This document shows, one piece after another, positions 1 through 9,987 of a DNA stretch of 64,000 nucleotides. The notes beneath the pieces were generated by a model. The model was given only the letters and a program-made list of their open reading frames with translations, did not search any database and had not been told where the DNA came from. The first letter of the stretch is position 1. The number at the start of each line of letters is the position of its first letter. The stretch is from Aptenodytes patagonicus. Taxonomy: Eukaryota > Chordata > Aves > Sphenisciformes > Spheniscidae. Made by a program: the position numbers and the translations under genes. The stretch covers positions 9,576,316 through 9,640,315 of the forward strand of contig NC_134955.1 in the NCBI RefSeq assembly GCF_965638725.1, in the 5' to 3' direction.

Positions 1-700
1 GATCAGCATAGTATTAATTCTTAATCTCTTCAATGAGTGCAGCTCCTCAGCCTCTTGGCAGAAAGTGTAGAATGTTATTTTCATTACAAAAATTTATGCT
101 GATCCTTCCTTCTTTGGTAGATGCTCTATGTAGTTTGAAGTCTGCATCATTTAGTGGGAGTAATTGATTTTTAGTCTTTCTCTTTATAACTGTTAATGAT
201 TGCCACATCTTCCTGTGATCATAGCCCTAGACTTCTGTTTGCCTAGTTGTCTCAGATATTTTCAATCCGTTTATTATTTTTTCTGCTCTCCTCTAAAATT
301 TCTCTCCTATTTGTCCTCTTTGTGCCTCATTATGGTGCCCAAACTGAATGCAGCACTTCCAATTGATGCCAAGCCAGTGCTGAGTAGAGTGGAATAAGCA
401 CCTTGCTCATGTGATACATGGTATTTCTGTTAAAACAGCCCAGCATGGCATTTTATCTTTTTTTTTTTTTATTGCAAGAGCATTAAAATAACTTGTGTTC
501 TGTTTTACCATCTTACTGTCAGATTTCCTGTCTGTGCTACTATCTAAATAGCTAATTTTTTTTTTTTGTTTAAGCATTTAATTATTCCTGTCTCTATTTC
601 TCTTGATTTTAAGTTGACTAGTTTTAGTGCATTATTCCATTTTTCAAACTCTCTTTATACTTAGAAATATTAAGACCTGCCCATTTCTGTGTGTGGACAG
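1..700 (+). other. HIPK3: Last intron of HIPK3 (partial)
   Basis: This is AT-rich sequence upstream of the terminal HIPK3 exon. It ends in an acceptor-like AG at 699-700, just before GTT CAG CAC, with a modest pyrimidine stretch (CCCATTTCTGTGTG) in front. No coding frame was seen in it. Part of it (about 285-600) is an old CR1 fragment. The 5' end of the intron lies outside the window. Confidence 0.75.
285..600 (-). repeat. CR1-family LINE fragment, antisense, degraded
   Basis: Read on the plus strand, this stretch follows the order of the reverse complement of CR1 3' regions. There is a GGTGCCCAAACTGAATGCAG-like block, then CCAGTGCTGAGTAGAGTGGA, then ACAGCCCAGCATGGCATTTT. It is heavily diverged and interrupted by T tracts, so it is an old insertion. 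It lies within the HIPK3 intron. The call rests on remembered consensus wording, and the borders are approximate. Confidence 0.65.
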
Positions 701-1177
701 GTTCAGCACTTTGGATCTGGGCCGCAGGAATGGAACGGAAACTACGCTCACCGGAGGCAGCAGGCTTACATCCCAGCCAGCATTGCCGGTCATGCTTTCT
801 CCCTTCCGCAAGGAAGTCCAAATCACACTACCGTGCACGCGCATCTCTCTGGAAGTACCCACCTTGGAGGACAGCCTGCTATTCTTCCGTACCCGTCGTC
901 GGCGCCCCTTAGTACTGCTGCACCTGTTGCCCACCTCCTTGCCTCGCCATGTACCTCAAGACCCTTGTTACAACACCCAACGTACAATATATCTCATCCC
1001 AGTGGTATAGTACACCAAGTTCCAGTTGGCATAAATCCCCGTCTCTTACCTTCCCCAACCATTCATCAGACTCAATACAAACCAATTTTCCCACCACATT
1101 CGTACATTGCAGCATCACCTGCTTACACAGGATTTCCATTGAGTCCAACAAAACTCAGCCAGTATCCATTTATGTGA
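701..1177 (+). CDS. HIPK3: HIPK3, terminal coding exon (C-terminus of homeodomain-interacting protein kinase 3)
   Basis: HIPK3 is a nuclear Ser/Thr kinase of the DYRK/HIPK group that acts on transcription, apoptosis and stress signalling. Only the last 158 codons are here. They lie C-terminal to the kinase, homeobox-interacting and PEST regions and correspond to the Tyr/His-rich autoinhibitory tail. The frame opens with VQHFGSG and QEWNGN, continues with HRRQQAYIP, then SPNHTTVHAHL and GQPAILPYPSS, and carries the signature runs VAHLLASPCTSRPLLQHPTY, NISHPSGIVHQVPVG, SPTIHQTQYKPIFPPHSY and SPTKLSQYPFM before the TGA at 1175-1177. As I remember it, the human protein ends almost identically (SQYPYM). 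The exon starts in phase 0 after the acceptor AG at 699-700. Exons for the kinase domain lie upstream of the window. No disruption is seen, so this looks like a functional gene. The identification is secure from sequence motifs. Confidence 0.95.
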   Translation, partial: VQHFGSGPQEWNGNYAHRRQQAYIPASIAGHAFSLPQGSPNHTTVHAHLSGSTHLGGQPAILPYPSSAPLSTAAPVAHLLASPCTSRPLLQHPTYNISHPSGIVHQVPVGINPRLLPSPTIHQTQYKPIFPPHSYIAASPAYTGFPLSPTKLSQYPFM

Positions 1178-1747
1178 GAACTCAAATACAGTTTGTTGAG
1201 GAAGCTCAATGATACAGAAGTTTGATTTAAGAAGAAACATGGTATTTATTAAATATTAGCCATGGCACAACAGGAAAATTATTTTTTTGAATCATGTAGA
1301 CTTGGGTGCAATTTAAACAACTCTGAGCTTTAAAAAAAACTCACTTTTAATGTGTTTTGCACATTTGGTATAACTTGTCTTTGGTCATGTTATCTTCTTA
1401 TATAGTAACTTTAGACAGGTGACTTATGGGAGCAGAAATCTGTTTTTGCTCCTGCTATTTTTTATAAAATTGCCTTCGAACTAGTGCAAGACACGTCTAC
1501 ATTTGGGAAGCCATTCAGTGTACAGAACTAGAGCAACAGATGCACATGTCAGCAGTACAGTGTAGAAGTAACTTGTTTGTATTGCGTATCTTGGTGTTTA
1601 AATGTTGAGTCACTTATCTAAAAGTTGAGCTGTTGTTCTTCACATTGCATGTGTCTTTTGCATGGGCAAAAAAAAAAGCCTAAACATTGCTCTTAAATGT
1701 TGTTGTCCTAATAATCTCAGCTGCATTGTAAACTGTTCCCACACATA

Positions 1748-1755
1748 GTGCCTTA
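1748..1755 (+). promoter_or_regulatory. miR-124-type seed match in HIPK3 3' UTR
   Basis: GTGCCTTA is the full 8-base complement of the miR-124 seed region. It lies about 570 bases after the stop codon. A match of this size also occurs by chance, so function is only suggested. Confidence 0.25.
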
Positions 1756-4087
1756 AATATTTGAGGTTGTTAATGTTATTACTTATATATAAATGTTGAG
1801 GACTGCAGCACTTAAAAATTCAGATCTGCTGATTTTTTGATAGCGTAATGCTCATTTTGGGTTTTGTGTGGTATGATTTTAGTATTGGGTGTGTTTTCCT
1901 TAATCGGGAAGGCAGCATGTTTTGCTGTAGCCGAATTTTGCTGTCTTTTTTCCCCAGAATGATCTAGCTTCAAGACAAGACTTTAGTAGTGCTTAAGAAA
2001 AGTTGATTCAGTAGCTATTGAATAGTGACACACAACACAGTATTTCATACTGGTAAATGGAACTGCAATACAACCTAAGTAGTTTATTTTAAAAGTGTTT
2101 GTCTAATTGGATATAATAAAATGTTTAGAGGTGCGGTAGGCATGACTGACTAGCTAATGAAAGAAAAAGCCAAGTGCTCGTTGATCCATGACGTGGTTTC
2201 ATCTTAGCTTGAGCAAACCATGCAGTATTTAATAACTAGTAGCAGAATATTTACTATTGAAGCTTGAAAAGACGTGAGTTCTTTGTGTGCAATCTTTCAT
2301 TTATGCATGGGAGAGATTTTAGTCTTTTTACATTATAGTATTTGTTTTAGCCTGTTGCGGGTGTTTGCTTATTTAATACATTCCGTCAGGGACGTAAATT
2401 ACATGCTTTTTGCATTATTTTTTTCCTTAGGAAGTGTGTCTTTTTCGTTTTTTTTGTTTTGTTCAAATGAAGTTGCTTTTGCAGCACCAAAGACTTAATC
2501 ATCCATTTCCTATGAAAGGTAGCTACTTTTTCATAGACCTCAAGTATACTGTAGTGTAGAGATGGGATTTACAGAAGGTATTAAGCTGAGGCTGTGTTTT
2601 AGCTTATGGGCAAGTAATAAATTGTATCATTTATCTTGAATGTATCATAGATAAGCTGCTATATAATGATTGCCACTTCAGATAGCTGTGAAATTAGGTG
2701 ATTAACTAGTTCTTTCTTAGCCTTCTAATTTCTGTACAAGTCTAATTACATGAAATAGAAGCCAGGTTTTGGGTTTGGGTTTTTTTTATTATTTTGTTTT
2801 CATGTTTGAAGTGTCGTAACTACTATACTGTAAATGATGGAAGATGATTGCATATGTTTTTTTGGGGTGTGTTATTTGCATCAGTATTTTATCTCCATTA
2901 ACTTTGAGCTCATCACTGCATATAAGTGGATGTATTGATGTAACTTAATTTTTTTATGTTTTCATATTGGCATTGTGTAGACACTTAAGAAGCTGCATCT
3001 TGCAGGCTTGACTTAACTTTTTTTTAAAACAAAATCTGGAATACAATCCTTGCAATGTTGACTGGAATAAGAGTGCAAAGCATTTGAGTTTAACTCTGTC
3101 GATAAGCTAATAACTGGTAATCTTTTTCTTTACTCCACTAACACAAGCAGTGTTTTATTTAATGAATGTCTGAATGAAATAAATGTGCCTACATTTGATT
3201 TATTTTTTAAATAATAACTAAAATACAACAGTATTAGATCGTAATAAAAATACCAGCAGTACATTTTTAATCACACTGAAAATTAAGAAACCTAACTTTT
3301 CCCAAAAGTTTCAGTGTTTTTAGTAGTCAACTCTATGCATTTTGTACAAGTGTGTGTATATAAAGTATACATTAGAAACTAGGAGTATCCTGATGAATTT
3401 GAAATCTTATCAACACATATATAAAGCCTAAATATAGGGCGTCAAGAAAATGCTCAAATTGGATATCCACCTTACCACTTCAAACTTGTGCTATATGGTC
3501 CAGCAGATAGTTTTCTGTTCACTCCCTTGCGTTGGGAAGCGACGGTTTTTTGGTGCTTACTCCATTGCAGGCAATGGACACACCAAGAATCACCAATGCA
3601 AATGGAGTAAATGAATTTTGTATTGTGATAACAAAAAAATACTGCATTTTTTTCTGGGGCCATGGGGATCTTCATTGGTCTGTATTTACTGTGCTTTCTT
3701 TTTACTGTGCTTAAGGTTTGAAGCTAACGTGCTTGTTAAATTGACACAATTATCTGTAGATCACAACAGTATCCCATTGTGTGCAGGAAAAAGTTGCTGT
3801 AAATGCTCCCCAAATTAGATCTGCTGCTCTTTCTGTGTATTGTAATTTTAGAAATGTCTGCATTTCAAAGAACGAAATATTTGGGATCCTGCCACAGCTT
3901 AAATTCCATATACTGGGTGACTTTTCCCCCATCCTGCAATATACTCTGAGAGAACGGACTCTTGTCGCTGCAAGTGTCCGGGGCCCATCTGCAGGAAAAA
4001 AAAGCTTTCAGGGCGAGGGCCTTTTCTGTGAAAAAAGTCATCCTCTGAGAAGCATTTATACACGTTACTGTTTTAATGCCTTTTTTA

Positions 4088-4093
4088 AATAAA
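4088..4093 (+). terminator. HIPK3: Candidate poly(A) signal AATAAA of HIPK3
   Basis: The canonical hexamer is followed within about 60-110 bases by T-rich and TTGTGTTC/GGTGTTTT sequence that could act as the downstream element. It is the last AATAAA before the conserved-looking UTR sequence thins out. It would give a 3' UTR of about 2.9 kb. Confidence 0.45.
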
Positions 4094-4455
4094 ACACTGC
4101 ATGACTACGGAATTGCATATCTGCATATTACTTTAATTTGCAAGATTTTTTATTAATTTCTTGTGTTCAGTTTTTAACTTTACTTCAGGGTGTTTTATTG
4201 GTCAAATATGCTACTGTATTAACTTTTTTGGTTTTAATTTTTAAATTTTCTGTTTTTACTGCTAATTAACTTGGTTTGTGTTAAGTAAAAGTTAAATCAC
4301 ACTGCAAGCTGTAGGAAGACTTGTTCTAGAAATACCCAGTGATAGAGACTTGATTAATAAGTTTGAACTGTTACTGTTTAACAATTTGTAGACTTGTGGC
4401 TTTTTTTTGCTTTGGATTTCTATGCTACACTAGTTCGCCATGTAGCAATTGCACT

Positions 4456-4463
4456 GTGCAATA
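4456..4463 (+). promoter_or_regulatory. miR-25/92/363-type seed match
   Basis: GTGCAATA is an 8-base match to the target of the AUUGCAC seed family. It sits in a small inverted repeat (ATTGCAC next to GTGCAAT, 4449-4462). It is relevant only if the 3' UTR extends beyond the 4088 signal. Confidence 0.25.
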
Positions 4464-4663
4464 TTACAATATGAGGACTGGGAAAATTTTTTATGGATGT
4501 AATGTCTCTTACAGTTTGCGATAGTATTTCTTTCTAGTTCTCAGTGATTTAAATGTGACCAAGCCTTCTGTACTTTGTCACAAAAAGCGGGTTTTCCAGG
4601 TGACTATTTTGGTGAGTGTCAAAATAAGAATTTATGGTGTATTACTGTCGAGATTCACTTTGA

Positions 4664-4669
4664 ATTAAA
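4664..4669 (+). terminator. HIPK3: Candidate distal poly(A) signal ATTAAA of HIPK3
   Basis: This variant hexamer is followed by a CA-containing stretch (GCAGCAGATG) and strong T/GT-rich sequence (TTTTTGGTGGCTTTC), the usual layout of a cleavage site. It is an alternative distal end for HIPK3 transcripts. Confidence 0.4.
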
Positions 4670-7340
4670 ATATATATTGCAGCAGATGATTTTTGGTGGC
4701 TTTCATTTTTTGCCGTGTTACATCAAGGCTGGATTAAAGTAAAGGCAATGAAAATTCATGGGAAGGGCTCTAAAATTCTGATATAATCATTTGACTAAGC
4801 TGCTGCTCTTTCTGAAATTTTAAATTTTATTAATTCTATCCCTGCCGAAACCAGGACAATTAACTTTCAAGGTTTGCTTTTAGGATGGTCTTAAGAATCT
4901 GCCTTTAATGTAGCTAAACCTTGAAGGTTCTTTGTTCCAGTTGTCCCACTTTTACAACCTTAGGAAAGGGTTATCTGGCCCAGATACCAGCAGATACATC
5001 GCTGCTGCTGAAGTTCGTACCAAGCCTGTGGCAACTGCCGCTTGGCCAGCAGGAAGGTGGTCCCGCTGCCGCAGGTGGCCCCGTGCGGTCAGTGGCTCCA
5101 GATGGCCAGCCTGCTATGGACCAGACGTCCACGGAAGGTGCATTTGCTGCTGCTGTTGCCAGCTGAATGTGCTCATTCTGCCATGGGGTTACAGCACTTA
5201 CTGAAATCTAGTGGTTTGGAAGTTGTCATGAAGCAGGTTATTGGGTATGCATATTTATGAAGTAGCATGGTTTCTGTGCTTAACATAGCATTTAAGGTGC
5301 TGTCATAAATGAAATGTAAAAGACTGAAATGACAGTGCAATATATTTTTGATATCAAACTATTTCAGCATTGACAGAAAGCTTTACTTTGCTAAATACGG
5401 GGTGCTGCTGTTACTGATCTTTCACAGCTGCTCACTCTTCACTGCAAGTGGTCATGCTGTCTGCAAAGCTCTTCCTGCAGCACTACACCTTAGGCTACGT
5501 GAAAACACATCTGTCCGAATTCTGCAGACACCTCTGCTATGAAAGCTGCTTCCTTTTCGTTCTCTGCAGTTAGATTTGCATATTGTTGACTTTTAAATGT
5601 GCATTGGTGTTGGTATCTATATCCATCATTTCCCATTGAAAATAGGGCCACTATCTTGCTGTATTTTACACTCTTGATCTTGGAAACATCTAGCAAACAA
5701 GGAAAGGCAGCCTGAGCCTTTCAGAGGGAATACACTGTCTCTGAAGTCTTTCTGTTCTTGCTTTCTACTAGTAATAATGTCCAGCTGTCCCCATGCTCTT
5801 TCCTGTCCTGTCCCTAGGACTAGGACAGACAATTATGAGTAAGTAATCTTCCTCTCAACTATTTTTAGGATGACTAATACTGGTTTAAAATTTGGAGAGT
5901 ATTTTCCCTGTCACCGAATGCAAAGGACAAATTTATACCGCAGTTGTGATAGCAGATACATTCAAGGAAGAGCTTTCAGAGTCAATGGAGCTGTCACATG
6001 TGGGACAAACTGGTTCAGGATGATGCAATGTTTTCTCAATGAATTAGCTTAGGTTTTCAGCTGGAGAGATGATCAGTCTCTGGGAGGCAACAGAGAAGCT
6101 ACTGTTTGGTATCACTCAGTCCAGTCCTAACAATCATGGTAGATTCACATTAATCAGTGCAACTTGCACATACAGTGACTTCAGCTCCTGTAATGAATTG
6201 AGGGCAGCATGAGTCAAAGTTTTGGCAGGGTTGTGAAATACTACTGCTCCCCTCTTAAAGAGCCGTAACTTCTTTATAGGCCTGTAAGGCATGACTTCTG
6301 CAGTACAGAGCTCAGAAACGCTGGAGAAATGCTGTAGCCCTTCTTGCCTCTCTTCGCACACTGAATGACACCGTGACTTAAATGGTCAGTCTGACACCAA
6401 TGAGATCCTGCTGTGCAGGAAGGCATATTACATCATGGATAAGATTTGATGGTGATTGATGTTTATTATATCTTCCTACCTTTCACCTGTAAGAAGGTGC
6501 ATTTTATCTCTTAAGAGAGTTGAGTACATGCTCTAAGCAGATTCAGGTAATTCTAGCTGCCCCTGTCTTGGGGAACAGCGCTGACTATTCTTTGTTAGAA
6601 CAATGAAGCTTCATGAGAGGCTGAAATGCACGTTTGAATGGATTCTTCTCCTTAAATCCTGAAGTAGCAGGTCGGGAGCATCTACGCCCTGTTGGTAGAG
6701 GTGCCCGGAGACTGGACTCTATTCTGTGGTTGTATCTGTGGCGTGAGATGTTCATAAATTTGGCCTGTTTATTCATCAAAACTAAAAATGCCAACTGTTC
6801 TGTTGCAAAGGTAGAGACCATGGTCTGCCACCTGCTTCATGGAGAAGTCACTGCATGGCCCCTAGTCTCATCTGTGAATGAGGTTCTCATCTGTGGGTTC
6901 CTTCATAAAGACAAGCAAGACTTAAAATGATTGTGGTAGGTCTACTGAAAGCAAGGCATGGATTTGGATCTAGGTTTTAATCCTCATTTCAGCCAAGGTC
7001 ATGCAGATGATGTCAACCTCTTGCTCTGGGGCAAAGGTTGGAGAATCCATGCAAACATGAATTTTTGTCTCTGTGTACATGGTTTATCGTTACGTAGCAT
7101 GGTAAACTAGTACTCTTCCCCAGCGAGAGACATACTGGTCCTATGGAGAAATACTCAATACATCTCCTTAGCCAACTAGAGTAGAACTTCACTGGCATGG
7201 AACATCTTGATTCTTTATCCATACTAAGATATCTCTTCTAGAATCTGGACTACTTTCTAGCATTAAGGATTCCATAGCTGAGAGGAAGCCAGGTCACAAG
7301 TATGTCCACTCCACCTCCCTGTCCCACAAGTGCAATCACA

Positions 7341-7530
7341 GAAGGGAATACATGGGCAACATGCATGTGCTGCTTGCAAAAAAAGAAGTTCCTGATATCA
7401 AGTATACAGAGCACGTGCACACGCTAGGAGAGCACGTATGCAGGAAAGCAAATCTCGGCACCAAGTATGGATACCCCCCAGAGGTTGAAGTTATCTTTCT
7501 GGACAATGAAGATGAATATAATTGGGAAAG
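7341..7530 (+). other. Exon-like open segment with strong donor, unrecognised
   Basis: An open frame ends at a near-consensus donor (GAAAG|GTAAGTTT, GT at 7531). Read in frame it gives protein-like sequence including HVLLAKKEVPDIKYTEHVHT, GTKYGYPPEVEVIF and LDNEDEYNWE. Possible acceptors are the AG at 7339-7340 (behind a CCACCTCCCTGTCCC tract) or one further upstream. The same frame is free of stops back to 7211. I recognise no family. It could be an exon of an unannotated transcript, an old mobile-element piece, or chance. The exit phase (2) differs from that of KIAA1549L exon 1 (1), so it does not simply substitute for that exon. Confidence 0.25.
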
Positions 7531-7885
7531 GTAAGTTTAGGAAATAGCTAACTACAGTTATTTGGGAAAACTTCAGTGATTTTTTCACTAGCTGTAAGAG
7601 ATCCTATCCAGCCATCATTCTGGAAAATACGCATTTTAAAAATCCTTTGAAATAACAACTAAATCTGCTAGGAAAAAACCCCACCTTGTATTATATACAA
7701 AATACAGACATACACATATATACTGTATAAGGGAAAATTAAGAGATGACTGTTTAAGAGCTAGATCAGGAAAAAGCACTGTCGAAATTAAGTTAATGATG
7801 GATCTATTACAGAGGTTGTGTTGTGACAAAACCTAGAAAAATATGAAAATGGCTTTTACAGAGGACTCCCTAAAGATAACAAAAG

Positions 7886-7904
7886 GTACCACCAGAGGGC
7901 CCTG
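7886..7904 (+). promoter_or_regulatory. CTCF-like binding site
   Basis: The sequence GTACCACCAGAGGGCCCTG keeps the core of the CTCF motif (CCACCAG, then GGGC, then CT) with few deviations from the consensus. Its place between two genes fits an insulator or loop anchor. The motif match is seen in the sequence. Occupancy is inference. Confidence 0.45.
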
Positions 7905-9552
7905 CACTAAATACGTTGGCCCTAAATAAACCCGAGTGATGAGTAAGCTATCCATTTTACTATAATAATCATACAACTGCCATCTTTTCTCTGTGGATAG
8001 TCATTAGCAGTCATCACGTGGAAGCTTATTTTGCATAGACTGAATTAGTGATTTGAGGAAAAAGTGAGTAAAACGGCACAAATGGGACATATTAGTGGCC
8101 GAGTAATTATATTGGTGACATTCTGAGTGTGCTAACCTAGTCAGATAAATACGTAATTATGGGTCATCAGGACTTTGGGGATGCTTTGCGTAGCTGGGTA
8201 GCAGGATGTAAAGCTGTGGCTAGCCCGTGCTGGGGCTTGCTCTACCTCAAACCTGACTTTTTAGAATTTATCAGAAAGACAACTACTTCCTTTCTGCTGG
8301 AATTGCTGGGAGGCCAGGACAGCTTTCCCGTGCGTAAGCAATGATGTGCCCTTTCAGAATCAGCTGTTGGGGTCCTGGAGCACGTTCTGCCGCGAGCCCA
8401 CCTTCGCTTTGCTCTTCCTCCCTACCATCACTGTCTGTTGCCCACAGGCATGATCTGGGAACAAAACTGAAGGAAGCAGTGCCAGGAAAGAAATGATATT
8501 AGAATAAAGAATTCACATTACCTCTGCTGAAAATACTAATTACAGAAAACACTGAATGTGAATTGCCGTGATGTTTGGTCTGACTGTGACTGAGGCAGCT
8601 TCTGCCTCTTGCTGGGGCTCACCTTCTCTGATCTCCATTATACATTTTACGTACTGGTTGGTCTCCTGGTGTGCCTTTAAGCATCGCAGAGGCAAACCTC
8701 CGTCCTTTGAAGCTGCCCTTTCAGCCTGAAGGTCTGAGCGTGGTCATGGGCAGGGAGAGGGTGACCAAGTGAGTTGAGTGCAGGAGAGGTGCTGACAGGA
8801 GAAGACCTTTCCTGTGTTTGCACGCTGGGTGGCTGAGGACGTAGCTGCCCATTTGCTCAACCCCTGCAGTATGCTCCAGCTTCTTTATTCTCAGAGCTGT
8901 TTCTGCACTTGCAGAAGTGCTGCCAGCGGTGCTCTGTGCTGTGGCAGGGCTTGGGCTGCTTCGCAAGAAGAGATGCTCGCTGGCACCTCAGATAATGAGG
9001 GCCATCTTTGGAGGTGTCCTAGCCCGGAGACTCACAAGTACATCAGCTGGCAATAAACGGCTCCCGAGGTGAGCAGAGCAGGACTTTCAGTCTTGCCAGG
9101 TCACAGGACCACTGTGAGTGAGCGCAGCTTCATTTGCACCTAAAGGGTAGTGCTGGGCACAATTGCTTCAAAAAATTAGGGAGGGAGTCCGGGCCAAGAG
9201 CTGGCATTGCCTTCAACGTGCCCTCGAAGGCATAGAGGGGGGAGGCTTTCCCCCCCCACCCGTCTCCCCTGGCTGCCGCGGCCGCTGGTTCGGGGAGCGG
9301 CCCGCGCTGGACAGCGCCCTGCCCGCCCGCCCGCGGCCTCTCCCCTCTTCCCCGGGAAAGGCTCGGGAACGGGCCCGGCTCAGCCGCGGCGCCGCCGGGG
9401 AGGAGCAGGCGGGTGCGGGGGGGCCGGGCGCCCCGCGGGGCGGCGGCGGGGGGTCCCCGCGGCCCCGGCAGCGCCGCCTCCGCTCCCCGCCTCCCCGCGC
9501 TCGGAGGGCGTGGAGCGGGGCCGGGACTGGCGGCGACGTGAGCCCTTTGTCG

Positions 9553-9618
9553 ATGAAGCTGCCTTCCGCGGCGCTCTCCGCGCCGGAGCCGGAGGGGCCG
9601 CGCCGCCGCCGCCGCTGA
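9553..9618 (+). other. Upstream ORF 1 (21 codons)
   Basis: This ATG frame starts MKLPSAALSAPEPEGP, has an arginine-rich end, and stops at 9616-9618, well before the main ATG. It matters only if transcription starts upstream of 9553. Confidence 0.3.
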
Positions 9619-9677
9619 GGCGCACCGGCACCGCGTCCTCCGGCCGCGGCGGGCGCCCGGGCAGAGCCGCCGGCAGC

Positions 9678-9737
9678 ATGCGGTACCCCCCGCTCCTCCT
9701 CCTTCGCCGCCGCCTCCCTGCACAGCCGCTGCTCTAG
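9678..9737 (+). other. Upstream ORF 2 (19 codons)
   Basis: The frame reads MRYPPLLLLRRRLPAQPLL and stops at TAG 9735-9737. The ATG context (GGCAGCATGC) has A at -3 relative to cleaner sites and is moderate. The frame is probably in the 5' UTR, 70 bases upstream of the main ATG. Confidence 0.4.
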
Positions 9738-9756
9738 AGCCCGGCGCGGCGGGGCG

Positions 9757-9777
9757 ATGGGCAGCGCTGCCCGCTGA
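9757..9777 (+). other. Upstream ORF 3 (6 codons)
   Basis: ATG at 9757 with G at +4 encodes MGSAAR and stops at TGA 9775-9777, only 29 bases before the main ATG. A short uORF this close to the start usually lowers initiation at the main ATG. Confidence 0.45.
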
Positions 9778-9806
9778 GCCGCGGCGGGGCCGTGCGAGGC
9801 GCGGGG

Positions 9807-9987
9807 ATGTGGCGGCGGGCGGCGGGCGGCGGGCGGAGCGGGGCGCGCCCCGCGGGGCCCGGCGGAGCGCCCGGCACCGCGCCCCCGCGCAGCGCCCCGC
9901 CGTCGGGCGGCGGAGCGGGCCTGGCCGGGGCCGTCGTGCTGTTGGGGGTGATCGTCGCCCTCCTGCCGAGCGCCCGGGCCGAGCCGG
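9807..9987 (+). CDS. KIAA1549L: Putative KIAA1549L, first coding exon (signal peptide)
   Basis: This exon encodes 60 codons plus one base, starting at ATG 9807 (context GCGGGGATGT). The frame is also open to an upstream GTG at 9792, but the ATG is the natural start. After a Gly/Pro/Arg-rich lead (MWRRAAGGGRSGARPAG) comes a hydrophobic core, LAGAVVLLGVIVALLPSARA, typical of a signal peptide, with cleavage predicted after SARA, then EPG. The exon ends at 9987 with donor G|GTAAGG in phase 1. The assignment rests on synteny: in vertebrates KIAA1549L follows HIPK3 on the same strand. The paralogous KIAA1549 also begins with a Gly/Arg-rich signal-peptide exon in a CpG island. KIAA1549L is a poorly characterised single-pass membrane protein whose bulk would be encoded further downstream. 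The exon could belong to another secreted or membrane protein, but position makes that unlikely. Confidence 0.65.

Larger units (their letters stand above)
1178..4690 (+). other. HIPK3: HIPK3 3' untranslated region
   Basis: A long AT-rich non-coding stretch follows the HIPK3 stop codon. It is free of recognisable repeats and rich in ATTTA and TGTAAATA-type motifs, as expected of a long regulated vertebrate 3' UTR. Poly(A) signal hexamers occur at 2115, 2616, 3178, 3243 and 4088 (AATAAA) and at 4664 (ATTAAA). I cannot tell which are used. The two last ones have suitable GT/T-rich sequence downstream. Frames of 60-100 codons near 3.5-4.1 kb have no features of a gene. The 3' boundary is inferred. 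Confidence 0.7.
4691..9229. other. Intergenic spacer HIPK3-KIAA1549L
   Basis: No recognisable gene lies in this spacer. A GC-richer patch at 4940-5166 is open in several plus frames (alanine-rich, ending at a TGA at 5164-5166) but has no family signature. An exon-like segment ends at 7530 and a CTCF-like motif lies at 7886-7904. A second patch of raised GC at 8.35-9.05 kb leads into the CpG island. The rest is plain AT-rich sequence. The spacer is compact compared with the mammalian interval as I remember it. Confidence 0.7.

Noticed and set aside
627..1212. Open frames on both strands overlapping the HIPK3 exon
   Set aside because: They are shadows of the true HIPK3 frame, which alone carries the conserved protein sequence.
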